In this document: positions 43,191 through 51,456 of the stretch, in pieces
How positions within the stretch are numbered: the first letter of the stretch is position 1
How the letters are laid out: every line of letters begins with the position of its first letter
Source of the DNA: Sphingobium sp. SCG-1
GTDB taxonomy: Bacteria; Pseudomonadota; Alphaproteobacteria; Sphingomonadales; Sphingomonadaceae
Length of the DNA stretch: 64,000 nt
Direction: 5' to 3'
Assembly (NCBI RefSeq): GCF_002953135.1
Contig: NZ_CP026372.1
Coordinates: forward strand, 3,397,501-3,461,500
Notes under the pieces: generated by a model
What the model was told of the DNA's origin: nothing
The model's database searches: none
What the model saw: the letters and a program-made list of their open reading frames with translations, nothing else
Program-made: the position numbers and the translations under genes

Positions 43191-43294
43191 CCGGGCCGGA
43201 TTACCTCCCCCTCACCCCGCGTCCATAGGGCATGATGTCCCATGGCTGAGCATCGATAGAGCGCTCAGCCCCCCAGATCAATCATGCAAGGGTG

Positions 43295-43334
43295 CCGGCA
43301 TGGCAACATGCTGTCATACAGGCTGCCGTGCCGG
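43295..43334 (-). terminator. Terminator-like hairpin at the end of the amino-acid operon
   Basis: CCGGCATGGCA (43295-43305) pairs with TGCCGTGCCGG (43324-43334) with one G-T wobble and an 18-base loop, three bases after the last stop codon of the minus-strand operon. Confidence 0.5.
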
Positions 43335-43337
43335 GGC

Positions 43338-44639
43338 TCATGAAAACATATTTCGTTCGGTCTGAATGGCGGTCACCAGACGGTCCAGTTCCTGGGTGGT
43401 GTTGAACAAGGCCGGGGTGACCCGCAGCAACGGCCCGGACGCAAGGCCAGCCTTCGCGACGACCAGCAGTTTGTGCTTGCCCAGAAATTGCGCCTGCGCG
43501 CGCTTGGTGTCTTCTATCGTCTTCATGCCAGGCAGGCGAAATGCGCTGATCGCCCCATAATTGTCTTTCTCGGGCGGAAGCATAAGTTCGATTCCCTTGA
43601 TGTCACCGGCACGGCCATACCAATGTTCGCGCAAGGCGCGCAGATGAGCAAATTTGCGCTGGATGCCGATATTGTTCTGGACCTCGATTGCCGCTGGAAT
43701 GGTGAGCCGGGCCGCGAAATCGACGGTGCCGGTCGGGATACGCGATCGGATGTCATCGGCGTTGTGGATGCGATTGCCCAGCCAGGGGAGGATATCCTTC
43801 TGCCGGTCCTTGCGGATGTAGATGGCCCCGGTGCCAAGCGGCGCTGCCAGCCATTTATGGAGGGAGAAGCCGATGAAGTCGGCACCGGTGTCGGTGACGT
43901 CGAAAGGCATCTGGCCGACAGCCTGTGCGCTGTCGAGAATGACATCGACACCGCGCGCCTTGACCATGGCGACGATTTCCCTGACCGGCGGGATCAGGCC
44001 ATTGCGGTTCGACACATGGGTGAGCAACAGCAACTTCGCCTTGGGCGTGTCCTTGAGGATTTTCTCGTAAGCAGCCAGGATATTGGCGCGCGTGTGGGGC
44101 TCAGGCAGCGAGAAGCGAACGACGTCGACGCCTCGGCTCTGTTCCAGATAGTCCATCGCATATTGCATCTCGTCATAATCGACGTCGCAATAGATGACTG
44201 CATCACCCGCCTTGAGCAGGCCATAGTTGACGATCAGGGCGTAAAGCGCCTCCGTCCCGCCGCCAGCAAGCGCGATCTCGTCGGGTTGCGCGCCGATCAT
44301 CGCGGCTACCCCATCGCGCGATTTGTCGAGTTCCGGGTCGCGCGGCGCGCTTTCGACAGCGCTGCGCAGGAAGGTCGAATTATAGCGGTTCACCCATCCG
44401 GTCTTGTCCAGATAGGTGGCATGGACAGATTTGGTCATCGCCCCATAATAGGCGGCATCGAAATTGACGATCGAACGATCAACGTCATAGAGGCTGGCAA
44501 GGGTTCGTTGCAGTCCGGCGAAATCGAGCTTGGCAGGAAGCGCCGGGAAGGTTTCCGCGGCGAACGCAGGCTTTACCGTGATCATGGCAGCGACAGAGGC
44601 TGCGCCGGCCCCGGTTATAAATTGGCGGCGATTGGTCAT
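43338..44639 (-). CDS. Tat-exported class V PLP-dependent enzyme
   Basis: A 433-residue protein. The N-terminus is a twin-arginine signal (MTNRRQFITGAGAASVAAMI, cleavage near AFAAE), so a folded, cofactor-loaded enzyme should reach the periplasm. The rest is a fold-type I class V aminotransferase-like domain: Asp236 in VILDSAQAVGQMPFD and the PLP lysine Lys262 in FSLHKWLAAPLGTGAIY. Relatives include isopenicillin-N epimerase-like proteins, EgtE-type lyases and cysteine desulfurases. ATG at 44639 has CGGAGT upstream and starts the Tat signal; the longer frame is rejected. It is the last gene of the seven-gene operon, 46 bases after ridA. The reaction may be epimerisation or beta-lysis of an amino acid. 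Confidence 0.9.
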   Translation of the reverse strand: MTNRRQFITGAGAASVAAMITVKPAFAAETFPALPAKLDFAGLQRTLASLYDVDRSIVNFDAAYYGAMTKSVHATYLDKTGWVNRYNSTFLRSAVESAPRDPELDKSRDGVAAMIGAQPDEIALAGGGTEALYALIVNYGLLKAGDAVIYCDVDYDEMQYAMDYLEQSRGVDVVRFSLPEPHTRANILAAYEKILKDTPKAKLLLLTHVSNRNGLIPPVREIVAMVKARGVDVILDSAQAVGQMPFDVTDTGADFIGFSLHKWLAAPLGTGAIYIRKDRQKDILPWLGNRIHNADDIRSRIPTGTVDFAARLTIPAAIEVQNNIGIQRKFAHLRALREHWYGRAGDIKGIELMLPPEKDNYGAISAFRLPGMKTIEDTKRAQAQFLGKHKLLVVAKAGLASGPLLRVTPALFNTTQELDRLVTAIQTERNMFS

Positions 44640-44685
44640 TGAATAATACTCCGGATGGGAATGTCGTGAAGAAAAACGGAGGGGA

Positions 44686-45150
44686 TCAAGCTGCGATTTC
44701 GATGACGGCGTCGACTTCGACGGCGTAGCCAAGGGGAAGGCGGAATACGCCTACCGCCGAGCGCGCATGACGTCCGCGGTCACCGAACACGTCGACCATG
44801 AGGTCGGAGGCGCCATTGATGACAGCAGGGATCGCATCGAAGCCCGGGCCGCCCTGGACAAAGCCGCCAAGCCGCAGGATGCGAACGACGCGATCCAGAT
44901 CGCCGCCGCAGGCGCTGCGAAACTGCGACAGAAGGTTGATCCCGCAGAGCCTTGCGCCTGCTTTTGCCTGATCGAGCGTCAGGTCGATCCCGACGACCCC
45001 CTTCACGCCAGTCGAAGCACTTTTGGAGAGTTGGCCTGAGACATGGACGATCCGGCCCGATCGTGTAAAAGGAAGATAATTGGCGATGGGGGACGATTGT
45101 TCGGGCAGTGCAATGCCGAGTTCGGCAAGGCGGTTGGCGATACGAAGCAT
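44686..45150 (-). CDS. ridA: RidA/YjgF family enamine-imine deaminase
   Basis: A 154-residue member of the YjgF/RidA family, subgroup of about 150 residues: FTRSGRIVHVSGQLS, GGDLDRVVRILRLGGFVQGG, and the conserved Arg in RHARSAVGVFRLPLGYAVEV. RidA proteins hydrolyse reactive enamines such as 2-aminoacrylate, the intermediate released by PLP beta-lyases. Finding it in one operon with a cystathionine-lyase-type enzyme supports that chemistry. It starts nine bases after the ABC ATPase gene. Confidence 0.92.
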   Translation of the reverse strand: MLRIANRLAELGIALPEQSSPIANYLPFTRSGRIVHVSGQLSKSASTGVKGVVGIDLTLDQAKAGARLCGINLLSQFRSACGGDLDRVVRILRLGGFVQGGPGFDAIPAVINGASDLMVDVFGDRGRHARSAVGVFRLPLGYAVEVDAVIEIAA

Positions 45151-45159
45151 GATGTCCTC

Positions 45160-45891
45160 TTAGCGAACGATTTGGCGCAGGAAGGCGCGGGTGCGCGCAT
45201 GCTGCGGCGACGAGAAAAAGGACGAAGGCTGGCTCACCTCGATGATCTGGCCTTGGTCCATGAAGACCACGCGGTCGGCCACCTCGCGCGCGAAGCCCAT
45301 TTCATGGGTGACGCACAGCATCGTGATGCCATCGCGCGCCAGGCTCTCCAAGATGTCGAGTACCTCCTTGACCATTTCGGCGTCGAGGGCGGAGGTCGGT
45401 TCGTCGAACAGCATGATTTCCGGCTGCATGCACAGGGCGCGGGCTATGGCCGCGCGCTGCTGCTGCCCGCCTGACAACTGGCCCGGATATTTGTCTGCCT
45501 GATCGAGGATGTGGACGCGCTCTAGGAACGCCAGCGCGAGATCGCGCGCATTCTCGCGCGAGAAGCCTTTGACCTTCATAGGCGCGACGATGCAGTTTTG
45601 CAGGATCGACAGGTGCGGGAAGAGGTTGAAGCTCTGAAACACCATGCCGACGCGTGAACGGATATGCTGCAGGCTGCGGGGGTCGTCGCGTACCGCCTGT
45701 TCGCCGATGAGGATCTGGCCTTCGTCGTGCAGCTCAAGGCCATTTATGCAGCGGATCAGCGTGGATTTGCCCGAACCGGACGGCCCGCAGATCACGATCT
45801 TCTCGCCGGGCGCCACGCATAGATCGACATTGCGCAGGGCGTGATAGTCGCCATACCATTTATGGACGCCCGACAGCCTGACCGCGCTCAT
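45160..45891 (-). CDS. Amino-acid ABC transporter ATP-binding protein (GlnQ/AapP type)
   Basis: A 243-residue ABC ATPase with Walker A GPSGSGKST, Q-loop FQSFNLFPHLSILQN, signature LSGGQQQRAAIARAL, Walker B IMLFDEPTSALD and H-loop VTHEMGFAREVADRV, the polar-amino-acid pattern. It energises the permease pair encoded just upstream. ATG at 45891 overlaps the permease stop (ATGA); a far longer frame to 46644 lies inside the permease gene and is a shadow. Confidence 0.95.
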   Translation of the reverse strand: MSAVRLSGVHKWYGDYHALRNVDLCVAPGEKIVICGPSGSGKSTLIRCINGLELHDEGQILIGEQAVRDDPRSLQHIRSRVGMVFQSFNLFPHLSILQNCIVAPMKVKGFSRENARDLALAFLERVHILDQADKYPGQLSGGQQQRAAIARALCMQPEIMLFDEPTSALDAEMVKEVLDILESLARDGITMLCVTHEMGFAREVADRVVFMDQGQIIEVSQPSSFFSSPQHARTRAFLRQIVR

Positions 45892-46970
45892 CGACCGGCC
45901 TCCTTCAGGGTTCGTTCCAGATGCAGGGAATAGCGGGCGAAACCGTAGCAGATCGTGAAATAGAAGAGGGCGATCGCCAGATAGGTTTCGGCATAGGGTG
46001 TGGGCCATAGCGGGTCGCTCAAGGCCACCCTGCCTGCGCTCAGGAGATCGAAAAGGCCTACCACCAGCACCAGACTGGTATTTTTGATAATGACGACGAT
46101 GGTGCTGGTGAGCGGCGGGAGTACCTTGCGGATCGCCTGGGGCAACATGATCGCGAAAAGCGCGTCGGTGCGCCCCAGTCCCAGCGCTCGCGCCGCTTCT
46201 TCCTGTTGGCGAGGGATCGCCTGCAGCCCGCCGCGGATCACCTCCGCCAGATAGGCCGCCGACGACAGGGTGAAGGCGATGAGCGCCCGGATGAGATTGT
46301 CGATGGTCCATCCGTCCGGGAGCAGCAGCGGCGCCATCAGCGCGGCGATGAACAGCAGCGTGAGCAGCGGCAAGGCTCTTGCGACCTCGATAAAAGCTGT
46401 CGCGACCCAACGATAGACAGGAAACCGCGACCGACGGGCGATCGCCAGCAGGACGCCGAACGGAAACCCCAGCGCCAGCGACAGGATCGTCAGCAGCAGC
46501 GTGATGGGCAGGCCGCCCCACGCACCGGTCGGCACGAACCGCAGACCGGCGATGCCGCCGGTCATCAGCACGAGGCAAAAGGGCACAGCAAGCAGCCAGC
46601 CCATCAGGGTCGTGCGCGTCCAGTTGCGCGGGGGCATCGACCACAATGTCAGCGCGATCACTATCGCGACGACTGCTATCGGCCTCCAGCGTTCGGCTTC
46701 GGGGTAGAGGCCCAGCAGGATGAAGGGGAGCTTGACCCGGAGAAAGGCCCAGCAGGCGCCGGCGTCACGGCAACTTTCGCCATCGCCGCTCCAAACGCCA
46801 TGGACGAAGGCCCAGGAAAGGAAATGCGGCAGCGCGGTCCAGGCCATCAGGAGGATGAGCAGGCTCGTCAGCATGTTGGCCATATTGCCGAACAATATGG
46901 GCGCAAGGGCCTGGCGCGGCTTTGACGGCGCAGGTCGGACAGGCTCGATGGCGGTGCGGACGTAGGTCAT
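45888..46970 (-). CDS. Amino-acid ABC transporter permease (AapM/BztC type)
   Basis: A 360-residue inner-membrane protein. A long N-terminal part with three to four helices precedes the His/Glu/Gln permease domain (about 150-350), with EVARALPLLTLLFIAALMAP and the EAA loop QQEEAARALGLGRTDALFAI. This size is typical of AapM/BztC, the second permease of general L-amino-acid importers. It overlaps the first permease gene by four bases and the ATPase gene by four bases. Confidence 0.93.
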   Translation of the reverse strand: MTYVRTAIEPVRPAPSKPRQALAPILFGNMANMLTSLLILLMAWTALPHFLSWAFVHGVWSGDGESCRDAGACWAFLRVKLPFILLGLYPEAERWRPIAVVAIVIALTLWSMPPRNWTRTTLMGWLLAVPFCLVLMTGGIAGLRFVPTGAWGGLPITLLLTILSLALGFPFGVLLAIARRSRFPVYRWVATAFIEVARALPLLTLLFIAALMAPLLLPDGWTIDNLIRALIAFTLSSAAYLAEVIRGGLQAIPRQQEEAARALGLGRTDALFAIMLPQAIRKVLPPLTSTIVVIIKNTSLVLVVGLFDLLSAGRVALSDPLWPTPYAETYLAIALFYFTICYGFARYSLHLERTLKEAGR

Positions 46971-48088
46971 CGTTCCACCAGCGCCACGCGCGCGTTCAGG
47001 CGGTTCATCGCATAGGCAATGAGGCCTGCGGTGCCTAGAAAGACCAGGATCAGGATGGCGATCGCCTCGATCGCCTGCCCGCTATGGTTCATCGCCGTGT
47101 TGGCGATGAAATTCAGTTCAGGATATCCGACCACCAGAGCGATGGTCGAATTTTTGAGGATACTGATGAACTGATTGGTCATGGGCGGAATCATGACCCG
47201 CAAGGCCTGGGGCATGATGACGAGGCGCAGGCATTGCCGCTCCGTCAGGCCAAGGGCGGCGCCCGCTTCCCATTGTCCTCTCGCCACAGCGTCTATACCG
47301 CCGCGGATGATCTCGGCGGCAAAGGCGCTGGCGTAGAGGGTCGATCCCACCATGACCGCGACGAACTCCGGGGTCAGCGTGACGCCGCCGGTGAAATTGA
47401 ACCGGCCAAGCTGCGGCGTGTCCGGCGCGACGCCCAGATCGAGTGCGACCCAGGTCGCGCCGCACGCCAACACGGTCGCCAGCGTAGCGAGGCTGGCCAG
47501 ATGCAGCCTGCCATGCCATGCCAGCGCCGCGATCAGGATCAATCCGCCGCTCGCCAGAAGCAGGAGCGGAAGCACGGTGCCGGTAATGCCGAACGAAGTG
47601 AAATACAGGCCACGATCGGTCAGGAAAAAACCCGAAAGGGGCTGGAGCGCGTGCCGTGACGTCGGCAGGCTGACCGTTATCAGCCCGTACCAAAAGAGGA
47701 GTTGCACGACGAGCGGCGTATTGCGCACCAGTTCGATGATGCTGCCGGAAAGATGTTTCGCGAGCGGATGGCCCGATCGCCGCGCCAGGGCGAGCGGCAG
47801 GCCGAACAGCGTCGACAGCAGTAGTATGGAGACAGTGAGAAACGCGGTATTGGCCGTTCCCACGATGAAGGCCCAGCCCAGACTGTCGTTCGACGCATAG
47901 GGCAGGATAGTCTCCGAAATAGGAAACCGCGCCGCGCTTGCGAGGAAATCGAATCCGGTCATGATGCCGCGCTGCATCAGGTTGCGCACAAGATTGACGC
48001 CGAACCAGGCAAAGGCCAGCCCAAGCGCGATCAGCAGCGCAACCTGCGGCGCCCACCAGCGCCAGGTGCGGGGCGCGCGCCTGCGCAT
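46967..48088 (-). CDS. Amino-acid ABC transporter permease (AapQ/BztB type)
   Basis: A 373-residue inner-membrane protein of the AapQ/BztB type: an N-terminal helix, IIELVRNTPLVVQLLFWYGL in the first half, a large insertion (about 130-235), and the EAA loop GQWEAGAALGLTERQCLRLV followed by PQALRVMIPPMTNQFISILK. It pairs with AapM-type permease. Its ATG overlaps the last base of the binding-protein gene's stop codon. General amino-acid specificity is expected for the family. Confidence 0.94.
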   Translation of the reverse strand: MRRRAPRTWRWWAPQVALLIALGLAFAWFGVNLVRNLMQRGIMTGFDFLASAARFPISETILPYASNDSLGWAFIVGTANTAFLTVSILLLSTLFGLPLALARRSGHPLAKHLSGSIIELVRNTPLVVQLLFWYGLITVSLPTSRHALQPLSGFFLTDRGLYFTSFGITGTVLPLLLLASGGLILIAALAWHGRLHLASLATLATVLACGATWVALDLGVAPDTPQLGRFNFTGGVTLTPEFVAVMVGSTLYASAFAAEIIRGGIDAVARGQWEAGAALGLTERQCLRLVIMPQALRVMIPPMTNQFISILKNSTIALVVGYPELNFIANTAMNHSGQAIEAIAILILVFLGTAGLIAYAMNRLNARVALVER

Positions 48089-49128
48089 CAGTAAAAGCCG
48101 ATCGGAAGCATCAGGCCGCCATCGCGTTGAAGCCTGTTCAGCCCGCGCGGAATTTTGAGCCGACTGTTCACGCCCAGATTGTTATCGTAGATATCGGCAT
48201 AATTGCCGACCTGCTTGACGATCTGGTAGGCGAAATCCTCCCTCAGTCCCAGGGCGCGTCCGTTGCCTGGCTCTATGCCCAGGAAGCGCTTGACGGCGGG
48301 GTCGTCCGACATGCGCATCGCATCGACATTGCGCCGGGAAATGCCCAGTTGTTCGGCGACGATCATTGCATCGATCGCAAATTTCACGATGTCGAACCAC
48401 TGGTCGTCGCCATGGCGCACCGCCGTGGTCAACGGGGCGACCTGATCGTCCGCGCGGATGATGACATAATCGTCGGGATGGGTGGACCGCGTCATCCGCA
48501 CCGACTGGAGCGCCGACGCGTCCGTGACGAGCGCGTCGCAGCGTCCGGCGAGGAACGCCTGACGCGTCGCGATGACATTGTCGAAAATGACCGGGCGCAG
48601 GTTCAGGCGATATTTGCGGGACACGTCGGCGAAGGTGATTTCGGTCATCGACCCGGTCTGGACGCAGACCGACGCGCCTGCGAGGTCGGCTAATTTCGCT
48701 ACGCCGTCAGACTTGCGCGCCATGAAGGCGGTGTAGTCGTAATAATTGGGGATGGTGAAATTGACCCCGTTGGCGTCACGCTGGAGGGTCCAGGTCGTGG
48801 TGCGAGGCAAGACATCGATTTCCCCGGTTTGCAGCGCGGTCAGACGTTGCTGGCCAGTCAGCGGTGCAAAGCGCGTCTTTTCCCGGTCGCCAAAGATAGC
48901 GGCGGCGATTGCGCGACAGACATCGACGTCGATGCCGCGCCAATAGCCCTTTTCATCGGGTGCGCCAAAACCGATCGTTTCCCGATTGGCGCCACACAGG
49001 ACGTAGCCGCGCGCCTTGACGGTCGCAAGCGTATGGCCGGGCGCCGTCATGTCGGGCGGCGGCGCAGGCGCCGTACATCCTGGCTGGAACAGAATGCAGG
49101 CGGCAAGGAAAGATAGCCCCCGTAACAT
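48088..49128 (-). CDS. Amino-acid ABC transporter substrate-binding lipoprotein (AapJ/BztA type)
   Basis: A 346-residue extracytoplasmic solute-binding protein. The N-terminus has a hydrophobic stretch and lipobox-like FQPGC (Cys18), so it is probably a lipoprotein, unlike most AapJ proteins. Family-3 features include GYVLCGANRETIGFGAPDEK, DVDVCRAIAAAIFGD, the ligand-site RTTTWTLQRDANGVNFTIPN and GASVCVQTGSMTEITFADV. Disulfide-type cysteines are conserved. It lies four bases after the cystathionine-lyase-type gene. It should deliver an amino acid or derivative to the AapQM permeases. Confidence 0.93.
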   Translation of the reverse strand: MLRGLSFLAACILFQPGCTAPAPPPDMTAPGHTLATVKARGYVLCGANRETIGFGAPDEKGYWRGIDVDVCRAIAAAIFGDREKTRFAPLTGQQRLTALQTGEIDVLPRTTTWTLQRDANGVNFTIPNYYDYTAFMARKSDGVAKLADLAGASVCVQTGSMTEITFADVSRKYRLNLRPVIFDNVIATRQAFLAGRCDALVTDASALQSVRMTRSTHPDDYVIIRADDQVAPLTTAVRHGDDQWFDIVKFAIDAMIVAEQLGISRRNVDAMRMSDDPAVKRFLGIEPGNGRALGLREDFAYQIVKQVGNYADIYDNNLGVNSRLKIPRGLNRLQRDGGLMLPIGFY

Positions 49129-49132
49129 GGGG

Positions 49133-50317
49133 TCAGCCGCCAGAACCGGCTGGGACGAGAGAGGTTAGAAGCCGACTCAAATCGTCCCAGAGGTCAGCCG
49201 GATCTTCCAAGCCGATGCTGATGCGAAGAAGTCGGCCTTCATGCAGCCAGGGCGTGACCGTTCTTGCTCGATCAAGCGACATGGGAGCGATCAGGCTGCG
49301 GCTTCCACCCCAGGAGGCGCCTATCGCAAAGACGCGCAAATCGCCAAGCGCCGTGTCGAGTGCGCCATCGCAGCCAGGCTCAAGAACAATGCTGAATACG
49401 CCGCTTGCGCCTGCAAAGTCCCGCTTCCAATGGTCGTGACCAGAGCAATCCGGCAGCGCGGGGTGCAGAACCTTCGCCACAGCCGGCATGGACTGCAGCC
49501 GGTGCGCAAAATCCGTCGAAATCCTGCCGATATGGCCGATGCGCACGCCCATCGTTTCGATGCCCCGCAGCGCCAGCGCGCAATCTTCGGGCGAAACGCC
49601 GATGCCGAGCATCCGCATCGTGGATCGGATCCGCTCATACCAGCTTCGGTCGCGCAGGCTGAGCGAACCCAGCAACAGGTCGGAATGGCCTCCCACATAT
49701 TTGGTGAGCGCCTCCATCGCGACATCGATGCCGATGGTGAGGGGCTTGAAGAGCAGCGGCGTCGCCCATGTATTGTCGCAACCCGTCAGCACGCCGCGCA
49801 CGCGGGCGGCCCCGGCAATTGCGGGCAAATCCCCGACCTCCATCGAGGTGGAGCCAGGCGACTCAGTCCAGATGAGCCGTGTCGAAGGGCCAATCATATC
49901 ACCGATCCCAGCGCCGATCATAGGATCGTAAATGCGATGGCCTATCCCGCGTGGGGCCATATAGTCTTCGCAAAAACCCCGAACGGCGGGATAGGCATTG
50001 TCCGGGATCAGCACTTCGTCGCCGGCCTGACATATGGTGAGAAACAGGATCGCAATCGCTGCCTGGCCTGATGGTAGGATGACCGAATGATCGGCCTGTT
50101 CAAGCGCGCTAAGCTGCGCTTCGAGCATTTTGGTCGTCGGCGTTCCGTGCAGGCCATAACTATATCCGTCCGGGCCGCGGTCCTTGCGATCGGCATAGGC
50201 CTGCGCACTATCGAATATGATAGTCGAGGCACGGTATACAGGCACGGCAAGGCTTGCGAAGCCCTGCTCGCTTACCTGCGGATGGTGTACGACTTGCGTC
50301 AGGTCCCTCATCATCAT
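49133..50317 (-). CDS. Cystathionine beta-lyase-type PLP enzyme (Cys/Met metabolism family)
   Basis: A 394-residue fold-type I enzyme of the MetC/cystathionine-synthase family. Visible features: YSYGLHGTPTTKMLEAQLSA near 52-71, LPSGQAAIAI for PLP phosphate, Asp181 in CDNTWATPLLFKPL, PLP lysine Lys206 in ALTKYVGGHSDLLLG, and the late GASWGGSRSLIAP of beta-lyases. The DNTWATPL and TKYxxGHSD forms favour a beta-lyase, which would give pyruvate, ammonia and a thiol from a cysteine derivative. First gene of the operon; RidA downstream would clear the aminoacrylate. The LysR gene ends 71 bases upstream. Confidence 0.92.
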   Translation of the reverse strand: MMMRDLTQVVHHPQVSEQGFASLAVPVYRASTIIFDSAQAYADRKDRGPDGYSYGLHGTPTTKMLEAQLSALEQADHSVILPSGQAAIAILFLTICQAGDEVLIPDNAYPAVRGFCEDYMAPRGIGHRIYDPMIGAGIGDMIGPSTRLIWTESPGSTSMEVGDLPAIAGAARVRGVLTGCDNTWATPLLFKPLTIGIDVAMEALTKYVGGHSDLLLGSLSLRDRSWYERIRSTMRMLGIGVSPEDCALALRGIETMGVRIGHIGRISTDFAHRLQSMPAVAKVLHPALPDCSGHDHWKRDFAGASGVFSIVLEPGCDGALDTALGDLRVFAIGASWGGSRSLIAPMSLDRARTVTPWLHEGRLLRISIGLEDPADLWDDLSRLLTSLVPAGSGG

Positions 50318-50388
50318 CCCTTTGTGACTGACGCAGAATGAAGGGCAAGCGGTAGAAGTTCAATTGCCCATCAGGCACGACTCTATAA

Positions 50389-51282
50389 TCAGATTTTATA
50401 GATTGCCTGCCGCTCTTCCAGCAGCGCGGCGGTGAAGTCCTTGACGATCTGCGAGCGCTGCGCGTCCGGGCGAAAGACCAGAAGCGTCTTGAAATAGATC
50501 TCCGGTTCGAACGGCTTGAGAATCAGGCCGCGTTCGGGAAATCCGTCGATGGAGTTGGGATTAACGATGCCTAGGCCAACGCCCTCAAGGACCAGAGCGC
50601 AGACCGTGATGGAATAGGGCGTTTCGACGATGATCCGCGGCTTGGCCCCTGCTTCGTCGAGCGCCCGCGTCAGGCGCGCCCTGGCCCGGTCTTCGGGCGA
50701 TAGGGCGATGAAGGCCTCTCCGTCGAGATCGCCGGGTACAATGACGGCCTTGTCCGCAAGCCTGTGGCCGGCGGGGACGGCGCAAAGCGCCCTGATGCTT
50801 TGAAACTGACGATGATCCACGCCGGACATATCGATCTCGTCGGCGGCAAGGCCGATATCGAATTGTCCGCTGGCGACAAGATCGCGCACCGCTGACGAAA
50901 AGCGCACCTGAAGCGTTATCGCGATGTCGGGATGCTGGCGGTTGAAGCGACTGATGGCGCGCGGAACCAGCGTCGATCCGAGCGCGGCAAGGCTGGCGAC
51001 CCGGATGCTGCCCGACCCGAAATCCCGAATACGGGCGGCCGATGCGCGCAGCGTATCAAGCCCGACAAAACTTGCCACGACGTCGGTGAAGAACATCTGT
51101 CCTTCAGGCGTCGGCACAAGGCGACCGCGGACCCGGTCGAACAGGGAGAAACCCATAGCCGCTTCAAGTTCAGCGATAGAGCGGCTGACAGCGGGCTGCG
51201 TGATCTCGAGCAATTCCGACGCGCGCGAAGCGGAGCCGCTCATCATGACAGCGCGATAGATTTCCAATTGCCTGAAATTCAT
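50389..51282 (-). CDS. LysR-family transcriptional regulator (OccR/NocR-like)
   Basis: A 297-residue LysR protein: winged helix-turn-helix at 1-65 (MNFRQLEIYRAVMMSGSASR, EITQPAVSRSIAELEAAMGF), and a periplasmic-binding-like effector domain (about 90-290) with SGQFDIGLAADEID and VLEGVGLGIVNP. The N-terminus resembles OccR/NocR regulators of opine uptake. It is placed between the amino-acid operon and the divergent TonB receptor operon, so it is the natural controller of both; the inducer is presumably the imported compound or a product. The 174-bp gap to the receptor start should contain its operator. Confidence 0.9.
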   Translation of the reverse strand: MNFRQLEIYRAVMMSGSASRASELLEITQPAVSRSIAELEAAMGFSLFDRVRGRLVPTPEGQMFFTDVVASFVGLDTLRASAARIRDFGSGSIRVASLAALGSTLVPRAISRFNRQHPDIAITLQVRFSSAVRDLVASGQFDIGLAADEIDMSGVDHRQFQSIRALCAVPAGHRLADKAVIVPGDLDGEAFIALSPEDRARARLTRALDEAGAKPRIIVETPYSITVCALVLEGVGLGIVNPNSIDGFPERGLILKPFEPEIYFKTLLVFRPDAQRSQIVKDFTAALLEERQAIYKI

Positions 51283-51456
51283 GCTTCCCCCTAGCTATAA
51301 GTTTTGTGCATGGACTCGTGCCTTTACGTCAATTGTATTTTTAGGTCGGCAGAGCATGATTATGACAACGAGGTGACGCGGGCTTGACCTGATCGCCGCC
51401 ATGAGCGGTCGCGACCTCGACGCAGGAGGCTTCACGCTTTTCCATTAGGGGGTTTC
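51283..51456. promoter_or_regulatory. Divergent control region of LysR and TonB receptor genes
   Basis: Both genes start outward from this AT-richer gap (for example TAAGTTTTGTGC and CAATTGTATTTTTAGG), which is where a LysR dimer would be expected to bind. I cannot single out a T-N11-A site with confidence. Confidence 0.45.

Noticed and set aside
45160..46644. 494-residue frame containing the ABC ATPase
   Set aside because: The extension lies inside the permease gene in another frame; the ATPase family starts at 45891.
47118..48056. 312-residue minus-strand frame within the permease
   Set aside because: Same strand but a different frame from the AapQ-type permease, which carries the EAA loop; this frame has none.
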